A DNA stretch of 64,000 bases, taken from Rhodocyclales bacterium (GTDB taxonomy: Bacteria > Pseudomonadota > Gammaproteobacteria > Burkholderiales > Rhodocyclaceae). This document shows, in pieces, positions 1 through 9,780 of the stretch. Both the position numbers and the translations under genes were made by a program. The stretch's first letter is position 1, and the number at the start of each line of letters is the position of its first letter. The notes under the pieces are model-generated. The model was not told the origin of the DNA, searched no databases, and saw nothing but the letters and a program-made list of their open reading frames with translations. The DNA is taken from contig JACPEH010000023.1 in assembly GCA_016183655.1 (NCBI GenBank), positions 62,001 to 126,000 of the forward strand, read 5' to 3'.

Positions 1-1584
1 GTCTTTGCCGAGGAGGCCGAGACCACACCCCCCGCGGTGGCCGGGAAGGAGTATCCGGGGCCGCGCCCGTGGAAGGTGCTGGTCGTCGACGACGACAACG
101 AGATCCACAACATCTCGCGCCTCGTGCTCGGCGATTTCCGCTTCGAGGGACGGCCGCTCGCGCTCTACAGCGCGCACACCGGTGCCGAGGCCAAGCGGCT
201 GATCGCCGAACATCCCGACACGGCGCTCATCCTGCTCGACGTCGTCATGGAAACCGACAACGCCGGGCTCGAAGTCGTCCGCCACATCCGCCAGTCGCTG
301 CACAACAGCTTCGTGCGCATCGTCCTGCGCACGGGCCAGCCCGGCCAGGCGCCGGAGCGCTCTGTGGTGATCGACTACGACATCAACGACTACAAGGAAA
401 AGACCGAACTGACCGCGCAGAAGCTCGTCACCACAGTCATCTCCGCGCTCCGCGCCTACCGCGACATGCAGACCATCGAGGCCGGCCGTCGGGGGCTGGA
501 GCAGATCATCGACGCCTCGCGCAACCTGTTCGAGCAGCAGACGCTGGCGCAGTTCTCGGGCGGCGTCCTGCAGCAGCTGACCTCGTTGCTGAATCTGGGC
601 GAGGACAGCCTGCACATCCAGTGTTCGGGCTTTGCCGCCAGCACGCCGGCGGCCTGCGCAGGCGACTTTCAGATCGTCTCGGCGACCGGGCGCTTTGCCG
701 AGCACGTCGGCCGCTGCATGAGCGAGGTGATCCCGGAAGCAATCCGCGAGCAGGTCACGCGGGCAAAGCAGGAGCGGCGGACGCTGATCGGCGACGAGGC
801 CTTCATCGGCTACTTCCAGAGCAGCTCCGGATCGGAGAACCTCGTCTACCTGCAGGCCCGCCGCCCGATCAACGAGCACGACGCGCGACTGCTGACGGTC
901 TTTTCCGTGAACATCGGCATCGCCTTCGACAACATCCACCTCAACGACGAACTGATGCAGACGCAGGCCGAGATCATCCACACGCTGAGCGAGGTGGTCG
1001 AGACCCGCTCGAACGAAACCGGCTACCACGTCTTGCGCGTCGGCGAGTACTCGCGCCTGCTCGGCGAGCTGTACGGGCTCGACCAGGCCAACTGCGACCT
1101 GCTGGAAATGGCGGCGCCGATGCACGACGTCGGCAAGATCGGAATTCCCGACGCGCTGCTGAACAAGCCCGAGCGCTTCAGCCCCGAGGAATTCGAACTG
1201 ATGAAGCAGCATGCGCGGATGGGCCAGGACATCCTCAAGGGCTCCCGCCGCCTGCCGCTGCGCTCGGCCGCGCTGATCGCCGGCCAGCATCACGAAAAAT
1301 GGGACGGCAGCGGCTATCCGGAAGGGCTGGCGGGGGAAGACATCCACATCTTCGGCCGCATCGTCGCGCTGGCCGACGTCTTCGACGCGCTCTCCCATCA
1401 GCGCCCGTACAAGCCCGCCTGGCCGCTCGACCAGGTCCTCGAATACATCCGCGGAAATTCCGGGAGCCACTTCGATCCGACCCTGGTCGAACTTTTCCTG
1501 AACAACCTCGACCGCTTCATCGCCATCCTAGACAGCCGCCCCGACCGCCCGGCGGAGGCCGGCAACGGCCCACGCGGCCGGTAG
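1..1584 (+). CDS. Two-component response regulator with DUF3369 and HD-GYP domains (5' end outside window)
   Basis: The reading frame is open from the first base, so the true start lies upstream; the GTG at 37 would be an internal codon. The order is a CheY-like receiver (acidic VDDD motif, phospho-acceptor Asp in LLDVVM near residue 68 counted from base 37), a central DUF3369-type sensor region, then an HD-GYP domain with MHDVGK near residue 362 and HHEKWDGSGYP near 418-428. Known family members hydrolyse cyclic di-GMP, so this is probably a phosphorylation-controlled c-di-GMP phosphodiesterase in the cytoplasm. The partner kinase is not visible. The gene converges on the MATE gene with 118 bases between them. 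Confidence 0.9.
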   Translation, partial: VFAEEAETTPPAVAGKEYPGPRPWKVLVVDDDNEIHNISRLVLGDFRFEGRPLALYSAHTGAEAKRLIAEHPDTALILLDVVMETDNAGLEVVRHIRQSLHNSFVRIVLRTGQPGQAPERSVVIDYDINDYKEKTELTAQKLVTTVISALRAYRDMQTIEAGRRGLEQIIDASRNLFEQQTLAQFSGGVLQQLTSLLNLGEDSLHIQCSGFAASTPAACAGDFQIVSATGRFAEHVGRCMSEVIPEAIREQVTRAKQERRTLIGDEAFIGYFQSSSGSENLVYLQARRPINEHDARLLTVFSVNIGIAFDNIHLNDELMQTQAEIIHTLSEVVETRSNETGYHVLRVGEYSRLLGELYGLDQANCDLLEMAAPMHDVGKIGIPDALLNKPERFSPEEFELMKQHARMGQDILKGSRRLPLRSAALIAGQHHEKWDGSGYPEGLAGEDIHIFGRIVALADVFDALSHQRPYKPAWPLDQVLEYIRGNSGSHFDPTLVELFLNNLDRFIAILDSRPDRPAEAGNGPRGR

Positions 1585-1702
1585 CCCCGGCGGACGGGGG
1601 CGACGGCAGGGCACGGGGCGAGGCGAAGGGTCTCGCCATCCACCTTCCCGTTCGCCGAGCGGCCCCCGGCGCCTGGGGACGACCGGAACGATTCGCCGCC
1701 GG

Positions 1703-3055
1703 TCAGCGCCCCCCGTCGGCGGCGACGGTCTGCTGCCGACGCACCGCCCGCCAGAGGATGCCGCCGATCAGCGCCGCGGCAACGACCAGGCTGAGCAGCG
1801 AGGCCAGCCAGAAGCCTGCGACGCCCATCGGCTGCGGCAGCTTGAAGGCCAGCCACCAGCCGCCGAACAGGCCGACGCCCCAGAAGGCGACGGTGTGCAC
1901 CAGCATCGGCGCGAAGGTGATCTTGTAGCCGCGCAGCGCATAGGCGGCGACGGTCTGCACCGCGTCGAAGAACTGGTAGACAGCGATGTAGCCGATCAGC
2001 GACAGCGATACCAGGCGCACCGCGGGGTCGCTGGTGTAGGCGAAGACCAGCGGCTCGGCGGCCAGCCAGAGGGCGACGCCGAGCAGCGTGGACAGGCCGC
2101 CGGCGAGCAGCAGCCCGGCGCCGATCGCGGCGCGCGAGCGCGGCCAGTCGCGGGCGCCGGCCGCCTGCCCGACCTGCGCCAGCGTGGCGATGGCCAGCGC
2201 CAGCGGCAGCATGTAGCAGAGCGCGGCGAGGTTGGCGACGATGCGGTGGCCGGCCACCGCCGTCGCCCCCAACTGCGCGACGAACAGCGCGATCAGCGTA
2301 AACGAGGTGATCTCGACGAAGTTGGAGAAGCCCATCGGCAGGCCGAGGCGCAGCAGGTCGCGCAGCGTCGCCCGGCGCGGCGCCTGCCAGTCGGCGAACG
2401 GGCGGAAGCGCGCCAGCCCCGGCGAGCGCGCCACCCACAGCGCGGCCAGCGCACAGCCGACCCAGTTCACCAGCAGGTTGGAGAGGCCGCAGCCGAGCAC
2501 GCCGAGCGGCTCGGCGAACACCCCGGTGACCAGCGCCCAGGCCAGCCCGCCGTGCAGCAGCGTGTTGCCGAGGCTGATCACCATCAGCGGCCGCGGCTGG
2601 CGGAGCGCATTGCAGAAGGAGTAGAAGGTCCGGTAGAGCAGCGCCGCCGGCATGCCGCAGGCGAGGATGCGCAGGTAGGTGCGCAGCTTGGCCTCGACCG
2701 CCGGCTCGATCATCGACAGCGCCAGGATCGGATCGGGGAACCACAACAGCAGCATCCCCGGCGCGGAGAGCGCCAGCGCCAGCCACACCGTCTGCTGCAG
2801 CGCGCCGGCGACCTCGCCCTCGCGCCCGGCGCCAACATGGTGGGCGACGGTTGGCGCCACCGCCTGCAGGATGCCGACCAGCGCGAACACCACCGCGATG
2901 TAGATGCCGCCGCCGACCGCCACCGCGGCCAGATCGACGGTGCCGTAGTGGCCGAGCAGCACGGTATCGATCACCATCATGCCCATCGAGGCGAGCTGGG
3001 CGACGAGGATCGGCCAGGCGTGGGAAACGATGGACGAAGCCTGCCGGTTCAGCAT
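1703..3055 (-). CDS. MATE-family multidrug efflux transporter (NorM-like)
   Basis: This is a hydrophobic protein of 450 residues with about 12 predicted membrane segments in two similar halves, the usual size for MATE exporters. It begins MLNRQASSIVSHAWPILVAQL. Such pumps export cationic drugs or metabolites using a Na+ or H+ gradient. I chose the ATG at 3055 because a GGAG lies six bases upstream; an in-frame TTG at 3070 would add five residues and has no comparable site. It is divergent from the J-like/DUF898 gene, with about 130 bases between. The substrate cannot be read from sequence. Confidence 0.9.
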   Translation of the reverse strand: MLNRQASSIVSHAWPILVAQLASMGMMVIDTVLLGHYGTVDLAAVAVGGGIYIAVVFALVGILQAVAPTVAHHVGAGREGEVAGALQQTVWLALALSAPGMLLLWFPDPILALSMIEPAVEAKLRTYLRILACGMPAALLYRTFYSFCNALRQPRPLMVISLGNTLLHGGLAWALVTGVFAEPLGVLGCGLSNLLVNWVGCALAALWVARSPGLARFRPFADWQAPRRATLRDLLRLGLPMGFSNFVEITSFTLIALFVAQLGATAVAGHRIVANLAALCYMLPLALAIATLAQVGQAAGARDWPRSRAAIGAGLLLAGGLSTLLGVALWLAAEPLVFAYTSDPAVRLVSLSLIGYIAVYQFFDAVQTVAAYALRGYKITFAPMLVHTVAFWGVGLFGGWWLAFKLPQPMGVAGFWLASLLSLVVAAALIGGILWRAVRRQQTVAADGGR

Positions 3056-3186
3056 GTCGCACTCCGCCAACGCCGCTGCGGCGCTTGCAGCGGGTATTCA
3101 ATATGGATAACCTTGACCGCTACCAGCGCGCGCCTGAAACGCCGGGGCCGCATCCTGCAGCACACCAAGAGGGAGGCACCGTAACC

Positions 3187-4455
3187 GTGCAAGCCGTTTG
3201 TCACTACACGCTGCTGGGCGTCGGTACCGATGCCAGCACCGAAGAAATCAACAGTGCCTACGCGCAGGCACTGTCCCGCTTCAAGCGCCGGCTGGCCGCC
3301 GGCGACCCGCTGCCGCTGGAACATCTCGACAGCTTGCGCGATGCCTACCGGACGCTGGCGGCGCCGGCATCGCGCGCCAGCTACGACCGCGAGCGTCTGG
3401 CCGCGATGCCGCCGGCGCCCGCTGCACCGGCCGTCGCCGGGGAAGCCGGCGCGCCGGAAGGCGCCGTCGAGTTCCACGGCGCAGGCAGTGAATACCTGCG
3501 CATCTGGCTGGTCAACATGGCGCTGTCGGTGCTCACGCTGGGCATCTACTCGGCATGGGCGAAGGTTCGCCGCGAAAAGTACTTCCATCGCAACCTGGTC
3601 GTCGACGGTGCCGCGTTCGATTACCACGGGAATCCTCGTGCCATTCTGGTCGGGCGCATCCTGCTCTTCATCCTGCTCATGGTCATGAATTTCGCCGAGG
3701 GGATCTCCCCCGCCGCCCACATCGCCATCCTGGCCGTCGCCGCCTTTGCCGTCCCCTGGCTGCTGGTCCGCTCGCTGCAGTTCCGGGCGCGCAACACCAG
3801 CTACCGCGGCGTCCGCTTTGCGTTTGCGGGGAGCTACCGGGAGGCACTGGCCCTCTACCTCGGGCACGGTGCGCTGACGCTGCTGACGGTGGGAGTCTAT
3901 CTGCCGGCCTTTCTCAGGAAGCAGAAGGCGTTTCTCGCCGGCAACCTGCGCTTCGGCGACACGCCGTGCCGCTTCGATGCCGGCGTCGGCGCATTCTACA
4001 GCGGACTGAAGGTGCCGCTGCTGCTGTGGGTACTCATGCTGGCGGTGCCGCTGCTGGTGGCGGTGATCGGTGCGGGCGGCCCGTTGCTGGCCGTGCTGGT
4101 CCCGATCCTGATGGCCGCGCTGGTGCTTTCCTTCAACCTGCTGCTGGTGCCGTTCATCCGCGTCGTCGGCACTAACCTGTTGTGGAACCACACCCGACTC
4201 GGCGACACCGCCTTCCGCAGCACGCAGACGGTGGGCAGCTACCTCGGGCTGGTCATCCGCAACTGGCTGCTCATCCTGCTCTCGCTCGGCTTCTACTGGC
4301 CGATCGCGCAGATCCGGATGGCCAGCTACCGGGCGCATCACCTGACTGTGCTCAACCCGGCGGCGCTGGGCAGTGCCGCCGCCGCCCAGGGCACGAACCC
4401 GGCGGCGGTCGGCGACGAGGTGATCGACGCCTTCGACTTCGACATCGCGCTGTAG
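3187..4455 (+). CDS. J-like domain protein fused to a DUF898/YjgN membrane domain
   Basis: The protein has 422 residues. The first 65 or so resemble a J domain (HYTLLGV, two helices, then AYRTLAAPASRASYDRERL), but the central HPD motif that stimulates Hsp70 is replaced by GDP, so it may not be a working co-chaperone. After an Ala/Pro linker comes a YjgN/DUF898 domain (EFHGAGSEYLRIW, GIYSAWAKVRREKYFHRN) with several membrane segments. The function of DUF898 is not established. The GTG at 3187 follows GGGAGG by ten bases; an in-frame ATG at 3103 is an alternative start. The stop codon abuts the ATG of the M48 peptidase, so the two are probably co-translated. Confidence 0.8.
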   Translation: MQAVCHYTLLGVGTDASTEEINSAYAQALSRFKRRLAAGDPLPLEHLDSLRDAYRTLAAPASRASYDRERLAAMPPAPAAPAVAGEAGAPEGAVEFHGAGSEYLRIWLVNMALSVLTLGIYSAWAKVRREKYFHRNLVVDGAAFDYHGNPRAILVGRILLFILLMVMNFAEGISPAAHIAILAVAAFAVPWLLVRSLQFRARNTSYRGVRFAFAGSYREALALYLGHGALTLLTVGVYLPAFLRKQKAFLAGNLRFGDTPCRFDAGVGAFYSGLKVPLLLWVLMLAVPLLVAVIGAGGPLLAVLVPILMAALVLSFNLLLVPFIRVVGTNLLWNHTRLGDTAFRSTQTVGSYLGLVIRNWLLILLSLGFYWPIAQIRMASYRAHHLTVLNPAALGSAAAAQGTNPAAVGDEVIDAFDFDIAL

Positions 4456-5460
4456 ATGCTCTCCGCCGTGTATTACGACGGCCGCAGTGCGCTGCGCCAC
4501 CCGGTCCGGCTGCACGTCGGCGACGACTGCCTGCACCTCGACGGCGACAGCGTCCGCCGGTCGGTGCCGCTGGGGTCGGTCGATTTCGGCGAAGCGATGG
4601 GCAAGGGGCCGCGCTGCATCGAACTGCCCGACGGCGCGCGCTGCGAAGTCGCCGACCACGACGGCATGCGCCGGCTGCTGGCCGCGGCCGGCGTCACCGA
4701 GAGCCTCGTCGTCCGCCTGCAGACGCGCTGGCGCTGGGCGGCGGCCGCGCTGGCGATCGTTGTCGGCAGCGCCGGCGCCGCCTATTTCTGGGGATTGCCG
4801 GCGCTGGCGCGGACCCTGGCGCCGCACGTGCCGGCACCGGCGGTCAAGCTGATCTCGGACGGCGTCCTCGCCCAGCTCGACGGACAGCTGTTCGCCGCCA
4901 GCGCCCTCCCGCCGGCGCGCCAGGACGAAATCCGCCGGCTGGCAACAGCGCATCTGCGCGAGGCCGGCCAGCCGGACTGGCGCATCCACTTCCGCAGTGC
5001 GCCGAAGATCGGCGCCAACGCGCTGGCGCTGCCCGGCGGCGACATCGTCATCCTCGACAAGCTGGTGACGTTGATGAACGACGACCGGCAGCTGCTTGCC
5101 GTCGTCGCCCACGAGGTCGGGCACCTTGCCCACCGCCATTCGCTGCAGCAGCTGATCCAGGGGGCGACCTTGTCGCTGGTGCTGGCGGCCTGGTTCGGCG
5201 ACGTTTCCTCGGCCGCCGTGGCGCTCGGCGGCCAGCTGCTGCAGGCGGGTTATTCGCGCGAGGCGGAACGCGAGGCCGATGCCTACGCGACCCGCCTCCT
5301 CCTCCGCTGCTGCGGTTCGAGCGCGGGGCTGGTCGAAGCCCTGGAGAAGCTGGCGCGGAGCGAGGGCGACGCTGGCGGCGCCCTGTCGCTGCTTGGTTCG
5401 CACCCGGAGACGGCGGCCCGGATCGCCGCCATCCGCGCGCTGGCCGCGCAGGGCAACTGA
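4456..5460 (+). CDS. M48-family membrane zinc metallopeptidase
   Basis: The protein has 334 residues. An N-terminal soluble part is followed by a membrane segment (about residues 94-115) and a peptidase domain. The zinc-binding HEVGH lies at about 219-223 and the third ligand region EAEREADAYA at about 269-278, as in M48 peptidases such as LoiP and BepA. The active site is probably periplasmic. The start codon directly follows the stop of the DUF898 gene, and this pairing suggests that the two act together on envelope proteins. That role is inference. Confidence 0.85.
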   Translation: MLSAVYYDGRSALRHPVRLHVGDDCLHLDGDSVRRSVPLGSVDFGEAMGKGPRCIELPDGARCEVADHDGMRRLLAAAGVTESLVVRLQTRWRWAAAALAIVVGSAGAAYFWGLPALARTLAPHVPAPAVKLISDGVLAQLDGQLFAASALPPARQDEIRRLATAHLREAGQPDWRIHFRSAPKIGANALALPGGDIVILDKLVTLMNDDRQLLAVVAHEVGHLAHRHSLQQLIQGATLSLVLAAWFGDVSSAAVALGGQLLQAGYSREAEREADAYATRLLLRCCGSSAGLVEALEKLARSEGDAGGALSLLGSHPETAARIAAIRALAAQGN

Positions 5461-5524
5461 TCCAGATCAAGGCAGGTTTTTCCGCTCGTGGCGAGACTGG
5501 CCGCCTTCGGGAGGATGATAGAAG

Positions 5525-6826
5525 ATGACGCACAGAAACATGCTCGACCCCATCGAGACAGCCAGCCGCGACGAGCTGGCGGCGCTGCAGACCGAGCGCC
5601 TGAAATGGTCGCTGCGGCACGCCTACGACAACGTGCCGCACTACCGCCGCAAATTCGACGAAGCCGGCGTCCATCCGGGCGACCTGAAGACGCTCGCCGA
5701 CCTGGCCAAGTTTCCGTTCACGACCAAGCAGGACCTGCGCGACAACTACCCCTTCGGCATGTTCGCCGTGCCGCGCGAAGACGTGGTGCGCGTGCATGCC
5801 TCGTCCGGCACCACCGGCAAGCCGACCGTGGTCGGCTACACGCAGCGCGACATCGACACCTGGGCGACGCTGATGGCGCGCTCGATCCGCGCCTCCGGCG
5901 GAAAAAAAGGCGACATCGTCCATGTCGCCTACGGCTACGGGCTGTTCACCGGCGGTCTCGGCGCCCACTACGGCGCCGAGAAACTCGGCTGCACGGTGAT
6001 CCCGATGTCCGGCGGGCAGACCGAGAAGCAGGTGCAGCTGATCATGGATTTCCAGCCGGACATCATCATGGTCACGCCCTCGTACATCCTCAACATCGCC
6101 GACGAGTTCAAGCGTCAGGGCATCGATCCGCGCGAGACCAGCCTGAAGATCGGTATCTTCGGCGCCGAGCCGTGGACCGACCAGATGCGCAAGGAAATCG
6201 AGGCCACCTTCGGCATCGACGCCGTCGACATCTACGGCCTCTCCGAAGTGATCGGCCCCGGCGTCGCCAACGAGTGCATCGAGACCAAGGACGGCCCGGT
6301 GGTCTGGGAGGACCACTTCTACCCGGAGATCATCGACCCGGTCAGCGGCGAAGTGCTGCCTGACGGCGAGCATGGCGAACTGGTGTTCACCTCGCTCACC
6401 AAAGAAGCGCTGCCGGTCATCCGCTACCGCACGCGCGACCTGACCCGCCTGTTGCCGCCGACGGCGCGCTCGATGCGGCGCATGGGCAAGATCACCGGCC
6501 GCTCCGACGACATGCTGATCATCCGCGGCGTGAACGTCTTCCCGTCGCAGATCGAGGAGCTGATCCTGAAGCGCGAGCGGCTGTCGCCGCACTACGTGAT
6601 CGAGGTCTCGCGCGACGGCCACCTCGACGCGATCACCGTCAATGTCGAGATGAAGCCGGAGTTCCAGTACGCCACCGCGGTGGAGAAGGAGTTCGCCGCC
6701 AGCGACCTGCAGCACCACATCAAGTCGTACATCGGCATTTCGGCGAAGGTGCGCGTGGTCGAGGTCGGCGGCATCGAGCGCTCGATCGGCAAGGCGAAGC
6801 GGGTCATCGACAAGCGGCCGAAGTAA
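5525..6826 (+). CDS. paaK: Phenylacetate-CoA ligase
   Basis: The protein has 433 residues, the usual length. It shows the AMP-binding motif [14 protein letters not shown] near residue 93, [10 protein letters not shown], and the C-terminal [19 protein letters not shown] signature of PaaK. The enzyme converts phenylacetate, ATP and CoA to phenylacetyl-CoA, the first step of phenylacetate breakdown. GGGAGG sits upstream of the ATG. No other paa gene lies nearby, so the remaining pathway must be elsewhere, or the substrate may be a related aryl acid. Confidence 0.93.
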   Translation: MTHRNMLDPIETASRDELAALQTERLKWSLRHAYDNVPHYRRKFDEAGVHPGDLKTLADLAKFPFTTKQDLRDNYPFGMFAVPREDVVRVHASSGTTGKPTVVGYTQRDIDTWATLMARSIRASGGKKGDIVHVAYGYGLFTGGLGAHYGAEKLGCTVIPMSGGQTEKQVQLIMDFQPDIIMVTPSYILNIADEFKRQGIDPRETSLKIGIFGAEPWTDQMRKEIEATFGIDAVDIYGLSEVIGPGVANECIETKDGPVVWEDHFYPEIIDPVSGEVLPDGEHGELVFTSLTKEALPVIRYRTRDLTRLLPPTARSMRRMGKITGRSDDMLIIRGVNVFPSQIEELILKRERLSPHYVIEVSRDGHLDAITVNVEMKPEFQYATAVEKEFAASDLQHHIKSYIGISAKVRVVEVGGIERSIGKAKRVIDKRPK

Positions 6827-6935
6827 GCGAGGCGAGCGGCCAGTCGGGACGGCGGGCCGCCTTCCGCGTTGTTTGCTATCATGCCGCTGGCTTTCCGGCG
6901 GCATGCCGCCGCGCCCACCCCCTGCCCCATCACTG

Positions 6936-7577
6936 ATGCTGCCCACCCCCAAACACACCGCCGACATCATCCTTCCCGCCGGACGCGAGAAGAGCGGCGC
7001 CTGGCCGGGCGAGAAGCTGATCGCCATCGGCACCTCGACCGGCGGCACGCAGGCGCTCGACGCCGTGCTGCGCAAACTGCCCAGGGCGGTACCGGGAATC
7101 GTCGTCGTCCAGCACATGCCGGCACAGTTCACGACGACCTTTGCCGAACGGCTGAACACGCATTGCGAAATCGAGGTCCGCGAAGCCAGGGACGGCGACC
7201 GGGTGGAAGCGGGGCTGGCGCTGATCGCCCCCGGCGGCAAGCACATGCTGGTCCGCCGCGCGGCCGGCCACTACTACGTCAACGTCATCGACGGACCGCC
7301 GGTGAACCGCCACCGGCCGTCGGTCGACGTGCTCTTCCGCTCGGTCGCCAACTGCGCCGGGCCGGCCGCCACCGGCATCATCATGACCGGCATGGGCGAC
7401 GACGGCGCCCGCGGCATCAAGGAAATGGAAGTGGCGGGCGCCCACACCGTGGCCCAGGACGAGCAGAGCTGCGTCGTCTTCGGCATGCCGAAGGTGGCGA
7501 TCGAGCTCGGCGCGATCAAGGAAGTGCTGCCGCTCGGCCGCATCCACGAAGCGATCGTCGCCGCCAGCCGACGCTAG
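6936..7577 (+). CDS. Stand-alone CheB-type methylesterase domain protein
   Basis: The protein has 213 residues from the chosen ATG and consists only of the CheB catalytic domain: [11 protein letters not shown] (Ser nucleophile), VVQHMP (His) and [11 protein letters not shown] (Asp). CheB removes methyl esters or amides from chemoreceptor glutamates. There is no receiver domain, so control by CheA phosphorylation is not expected, and no CheR or receptor gene is adjacent. The start is uncertain: ATGs at 6903 and 6936 and a TTG at 6873 are all in frame, and none has a clear ribosome-binding site. Confidence 0.85.
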   Translation: MLPTPKHTADIILPAGREKSGAWPGEKLIAIGTSTGGTQALDAVLRKLPRAVPGIVVVQHMPAQFTTTFAERLNTHCEIEVREARDGDRVEAGLALIAPGGKHMLVRRAAGHYYVNVIDGPPVNRHRPSVDVLFRSVANCAGPAATGIIMTGMGDDGARGIKEMEVAGAHTVAQDEQSCVVFGMPKVAIELGAIKEVLPLGRIHEAIVAASRR

Positions 7578-7598
7578 CCGCCGCGCCCCGGCGGCACA

Positions 7599-7628
7599 AT
7601 CGTGGAAACCCACATCGTGGATACCCAC
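7599..7628. repeat. 15-bp imperfect direct repeat upstream of the porin gene
   Basis: Two adjacent 15-base units, ATCGTGGAAACCCAC and ATCGTGGATACCCAC, differ at one base. They lie about 155 bases before the porin start in a 205-base intergenic region. The spacing of about 1.5 helical turns could suit a tandem regulator site, but no regulator can be named. Confidence 0.6.
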
Positions 7629-7782
7629 AATACCCTGCCCTTCCCGCATTGAGCACGATAAGGGTGGCGAGACTCTGCCGCCGCCCCGAACAGCACAACA
7701 TCGAGCCGGCAAGGCAGCTCGCCCTGCGGTCGTGGCCGATCGTTCGCCGCGCCGCGTGCCAATCCACAACAAGGAGAAATCA

Positions 7783-8916
7783 ATGCACGTTTCACTCAGC
7801 AGGAAGGCCGGCATCGCTGCCGCCGCATCACTGTCGCTGTCGGGCGCGGCACTTGCGCAATCGAACGTCTCGCTCTACGGGATCGTCGACGCCGGCTACG
7901 TCTACTCGTCCGGCGAACGGTCCGGCGACAACAGCAACGCCAACTTCAGCGGCATCAACTCGGGCGTCATGGCCGGATCGCGGCTCGGCTTCAAGGGCGA
8001 GGAAAACCTCGGCAACGGCTTGAAGACCGTGTTTGTGCTTGAGTACGCTTTGAACGTTGACACCAACGCCGGTGTCGGCACGGCCTTGGCTCGTCAGCAG
8101 TTCATCGGCCTGAACAGCGCCAAACTGGGTCAAGTCGCCTTCGGCCGCCAATATGCTCCGGGTTATTTGGCCAGCGCCCGCAATCACGCTTTCGGCGGAT
8201 CGACCGTACAGGGACCGCTGGCAATCCTGACCGGCGCTGCCGGAAATTCGATCACCGCCGCCGCAGTCCAGTCCCGTATCAACAACAGCGTGAGCTACAC
8301 CTCGCCGAATTGGTCCGGACTCACGGCCAGCGCCATCTACGGTTTCGGCGAAGGCGGCGGCACCGGAGCCGACGGGATCAGCCAAGGCAATAACGGCTTT
8401 TTCGGCGCCGGCCTCAACTACGCGCGGGGACCGCTCAACCTGGACCTGCTGTTCCAACAGCGCATCGGCGTCGCCTCGAACCCGGTCGCAACAACGCCCG
8501 TCACGACCGTTGCCGCCCAGAAAAACATCAACGAATGGGCGCTCATGGGAGCCTACGACTTCAAGGTCGCCAAGCTGTTCGGCACCTACCAGCATCAGGA
8601 CGATGACAACGGCTCGTCGACGCGGGAAGGCAGCAACCACACCTGGTCGATCGGCGCGACCGTCCCGGTGTTCGGGAACGGGCTGATCCAGGCAAGCTAT
8701 GTCAGGCTCGAATGGGATCGCCGCGGCGCCGGCGGCAGCGACGGCTGGGCGCTCGGCTACCGGCACGCGTTGTCCAAGCGCACCACGCTGTACACGACCT
8801 ACACGCTGATCGACAACGACCGGACGACACTGGCAGCAGCCGGCCCGATTTCGAACACCGCTCGCATCGGTGAAGCGAACGGAACGTTCACCGCCGGTCT
8901 TAACCACACCTTCTGA
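7783..8916 (+). CDS. General outer-membrane porin, beta-proteobacterial type
   Basis: The protein has 377 residues. A signal peptide ends in GAALAQ, the mature part starts SNVSLYGIVDAGY, and the protein ends in Phe (NHTF), as required for BAM-dependent outer-membrane insertion. The family forms trimeric 16-stranded diffusion channels. An AAGGAG lies eight bases before the ATG at 7783. A second, clearly related porin is at 50904-52061. Strand pattern and length fit the Gram-negative porin family, but solute specificity is unknown. Confidence 0.93.
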   Translation: MHVSLSRKAGIAAAASLSLSGAALAQSNVSLYGIVDAGYVYSSGERSGDNSNANFSGINSGVMAGSRLGFKGEENLGNGLKTVFVLEYALNVDTNAGVGTALARQQFIGLNSAKLGQVAFGRQYAPGYLASARNHAFGGSTVQGPLAILTGAAGNSITAAAVQSRINNSVSYTSPNWSGLTASAIYGFGEGGGTGADGISQGNNGFFGAGLNYARGPLNLDLLFQQRIGVASNPVATTPVTTVAAQKNINEWALMGAYDFKVAKLFGTYQHQDDDNGSSTREGSNHTWSIGATVPVFGNGLIQASYVRLEWDRRGAGGSDGWALGYRHALSKRTTLYTTYTLIDNDRTTLAAAGPISNTARIGEANGTFTAGLNHTF

Positions 8917-8922
8917 CGCCAA

Positions 8923-8985
8923 TCCGCCCCGCCGGGCGGACCTGACCCACAGGAGCGCCGCTCGGCTCGCCCGGACGGTGCTCCT
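8923..8985. terminator. Two hairpins between convergent porin and hydrolase genes
   Basis: TCCGCCC-cgcc-GGGCGGA (8923-8940) is a perfect 7-bp stem just after the porin stop. AGGAGCGCCG...CGGTGCTCCT (8951-8985) is a second, longer inverted repeat. Neither is followed by a run of T, so they are termination candidates rather than clear intrinsic terminators. Confidence 0.45.
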
Positions 8986-9020
8986 GCCCTAGACTCGCGA
9001 CAGCGGGGCCGTCAGCCCGG

Positions 9021-9734
9021 TCACACCAGGCGAACCTTCAGCTCTCCGACGCCGGCAACGCCGCCTTCCAGCACGTCGCCACGGACCACCGTCGACACGC
9101 CGGCCGGGGTACCGGTGAAGATCAGGTCGCCCGGCGCCAGGCGGACGAAGGTGGACAGGTTGGCGATGACTTCGGCGACCTTCCATGACATGTTGGCGAG
9201 ATCGCCGTCCTGCCGCATCTCGCCGTTCACCTTGAGCCAGATGGCGCCCTGCAGCGGATGGCCGATCGCCGCCACCGGGTGCAGCAGGCCGGTCGGCGCC
9301 GAGGCGTCGAAGCCCTTGCCCATGTCCCACGGATGGCCCTTGTCCTTGGCGCGCGCCTGCAGGTCGCGGCGCGTCAGGTCAAAGCCGACGGCGTAGCCGA
9401 ACACGCACTGCAGCGCCTTCGCCAGCGGGATGTCGGCGCCGCCGTTGCCGTGCGTCGCCGTCTCCGGCCCGAGCGCGACGACCAGTTCGACCTCGTGCTG
9501 CAGGTTGGCGGTGGCCGGTGGATACGGCACGTCGCCGCCGGCGACGACGGCGTCGGCCGGCTTGGAGAAGAAGAACGGCGGCTCGCGCCCGTCGGCCTGC
9601 TCGTGCGCCCCCATCTCGCGGGCGTGGTCGGCATAGTTGCGGCCGACGCAGTAGACGCGGCGGATCGGGAAACGGGCGGTGCTGCCGGCGACGGCGAGGC
9701 TGGCCTGCGCGGCGGGGGGAAAGACGTAGGTCAT
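9021..9734 (-). CDS. Fumarylacetoacetate hydrolase family protein (fumarylpyruvate hydrolase-like)
   Basis: The protein has 237 residues. Motifs include [23 protein letters not shown], a metal-ligand [10 protein letters not shown], and [12 protein letters not shown] near the C-terminus. Together they resemble NagK-type fumarylpyruvate hydrolases, which cleave a C-C bond in acylpyruvates from aromatic ring breakdown. Other family members are decarboxylases or isomerases, so the exact reaction is uncertain. No ring-cleavage genes are adjacent. Confidence 0.88.
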   Translation of the reverse strand: MTYVFPPAAQASLAVAGSTARFPIRRVYCVGRNYADHAREMGAHEQADGREPPFFFSKPADAVVAGGDVPYPPATANLQHEVELVVALGPETATHGNGGADIPLAKALQCVFGYAVGFDLTRRDLQARAKDKGHPWDMGKGFDASAPTGLLHPVAAIGHPLQGAIWLKVNGEMRQDGDLANMSWKVAEVIANLSTFVRLAPGDLIFTGTPAGVSTVVRGDVLEGGVAGVGELKVRLV

Positions 9735-9780
9735 TTTTCCGGGAGAAATAAAGTGGGGAACCGGGAGTGTACCCCACCCG

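Noticed and set aside
69..1928. 619-codon open frame overlapping the HD-GYP gene
   Set aside because: It is Arg/Pro/Ala-rich shadow translation in a high-GC region, with no domain; the HD-GYP frame carries all conserved motifs.
3049..5403. 784-codon minus-strand open frame
   Set aside because: It is antisense to the DUF898 and M48 genes, is low-complexity (Arg/Gln/His-rich) and has no recognisable family.
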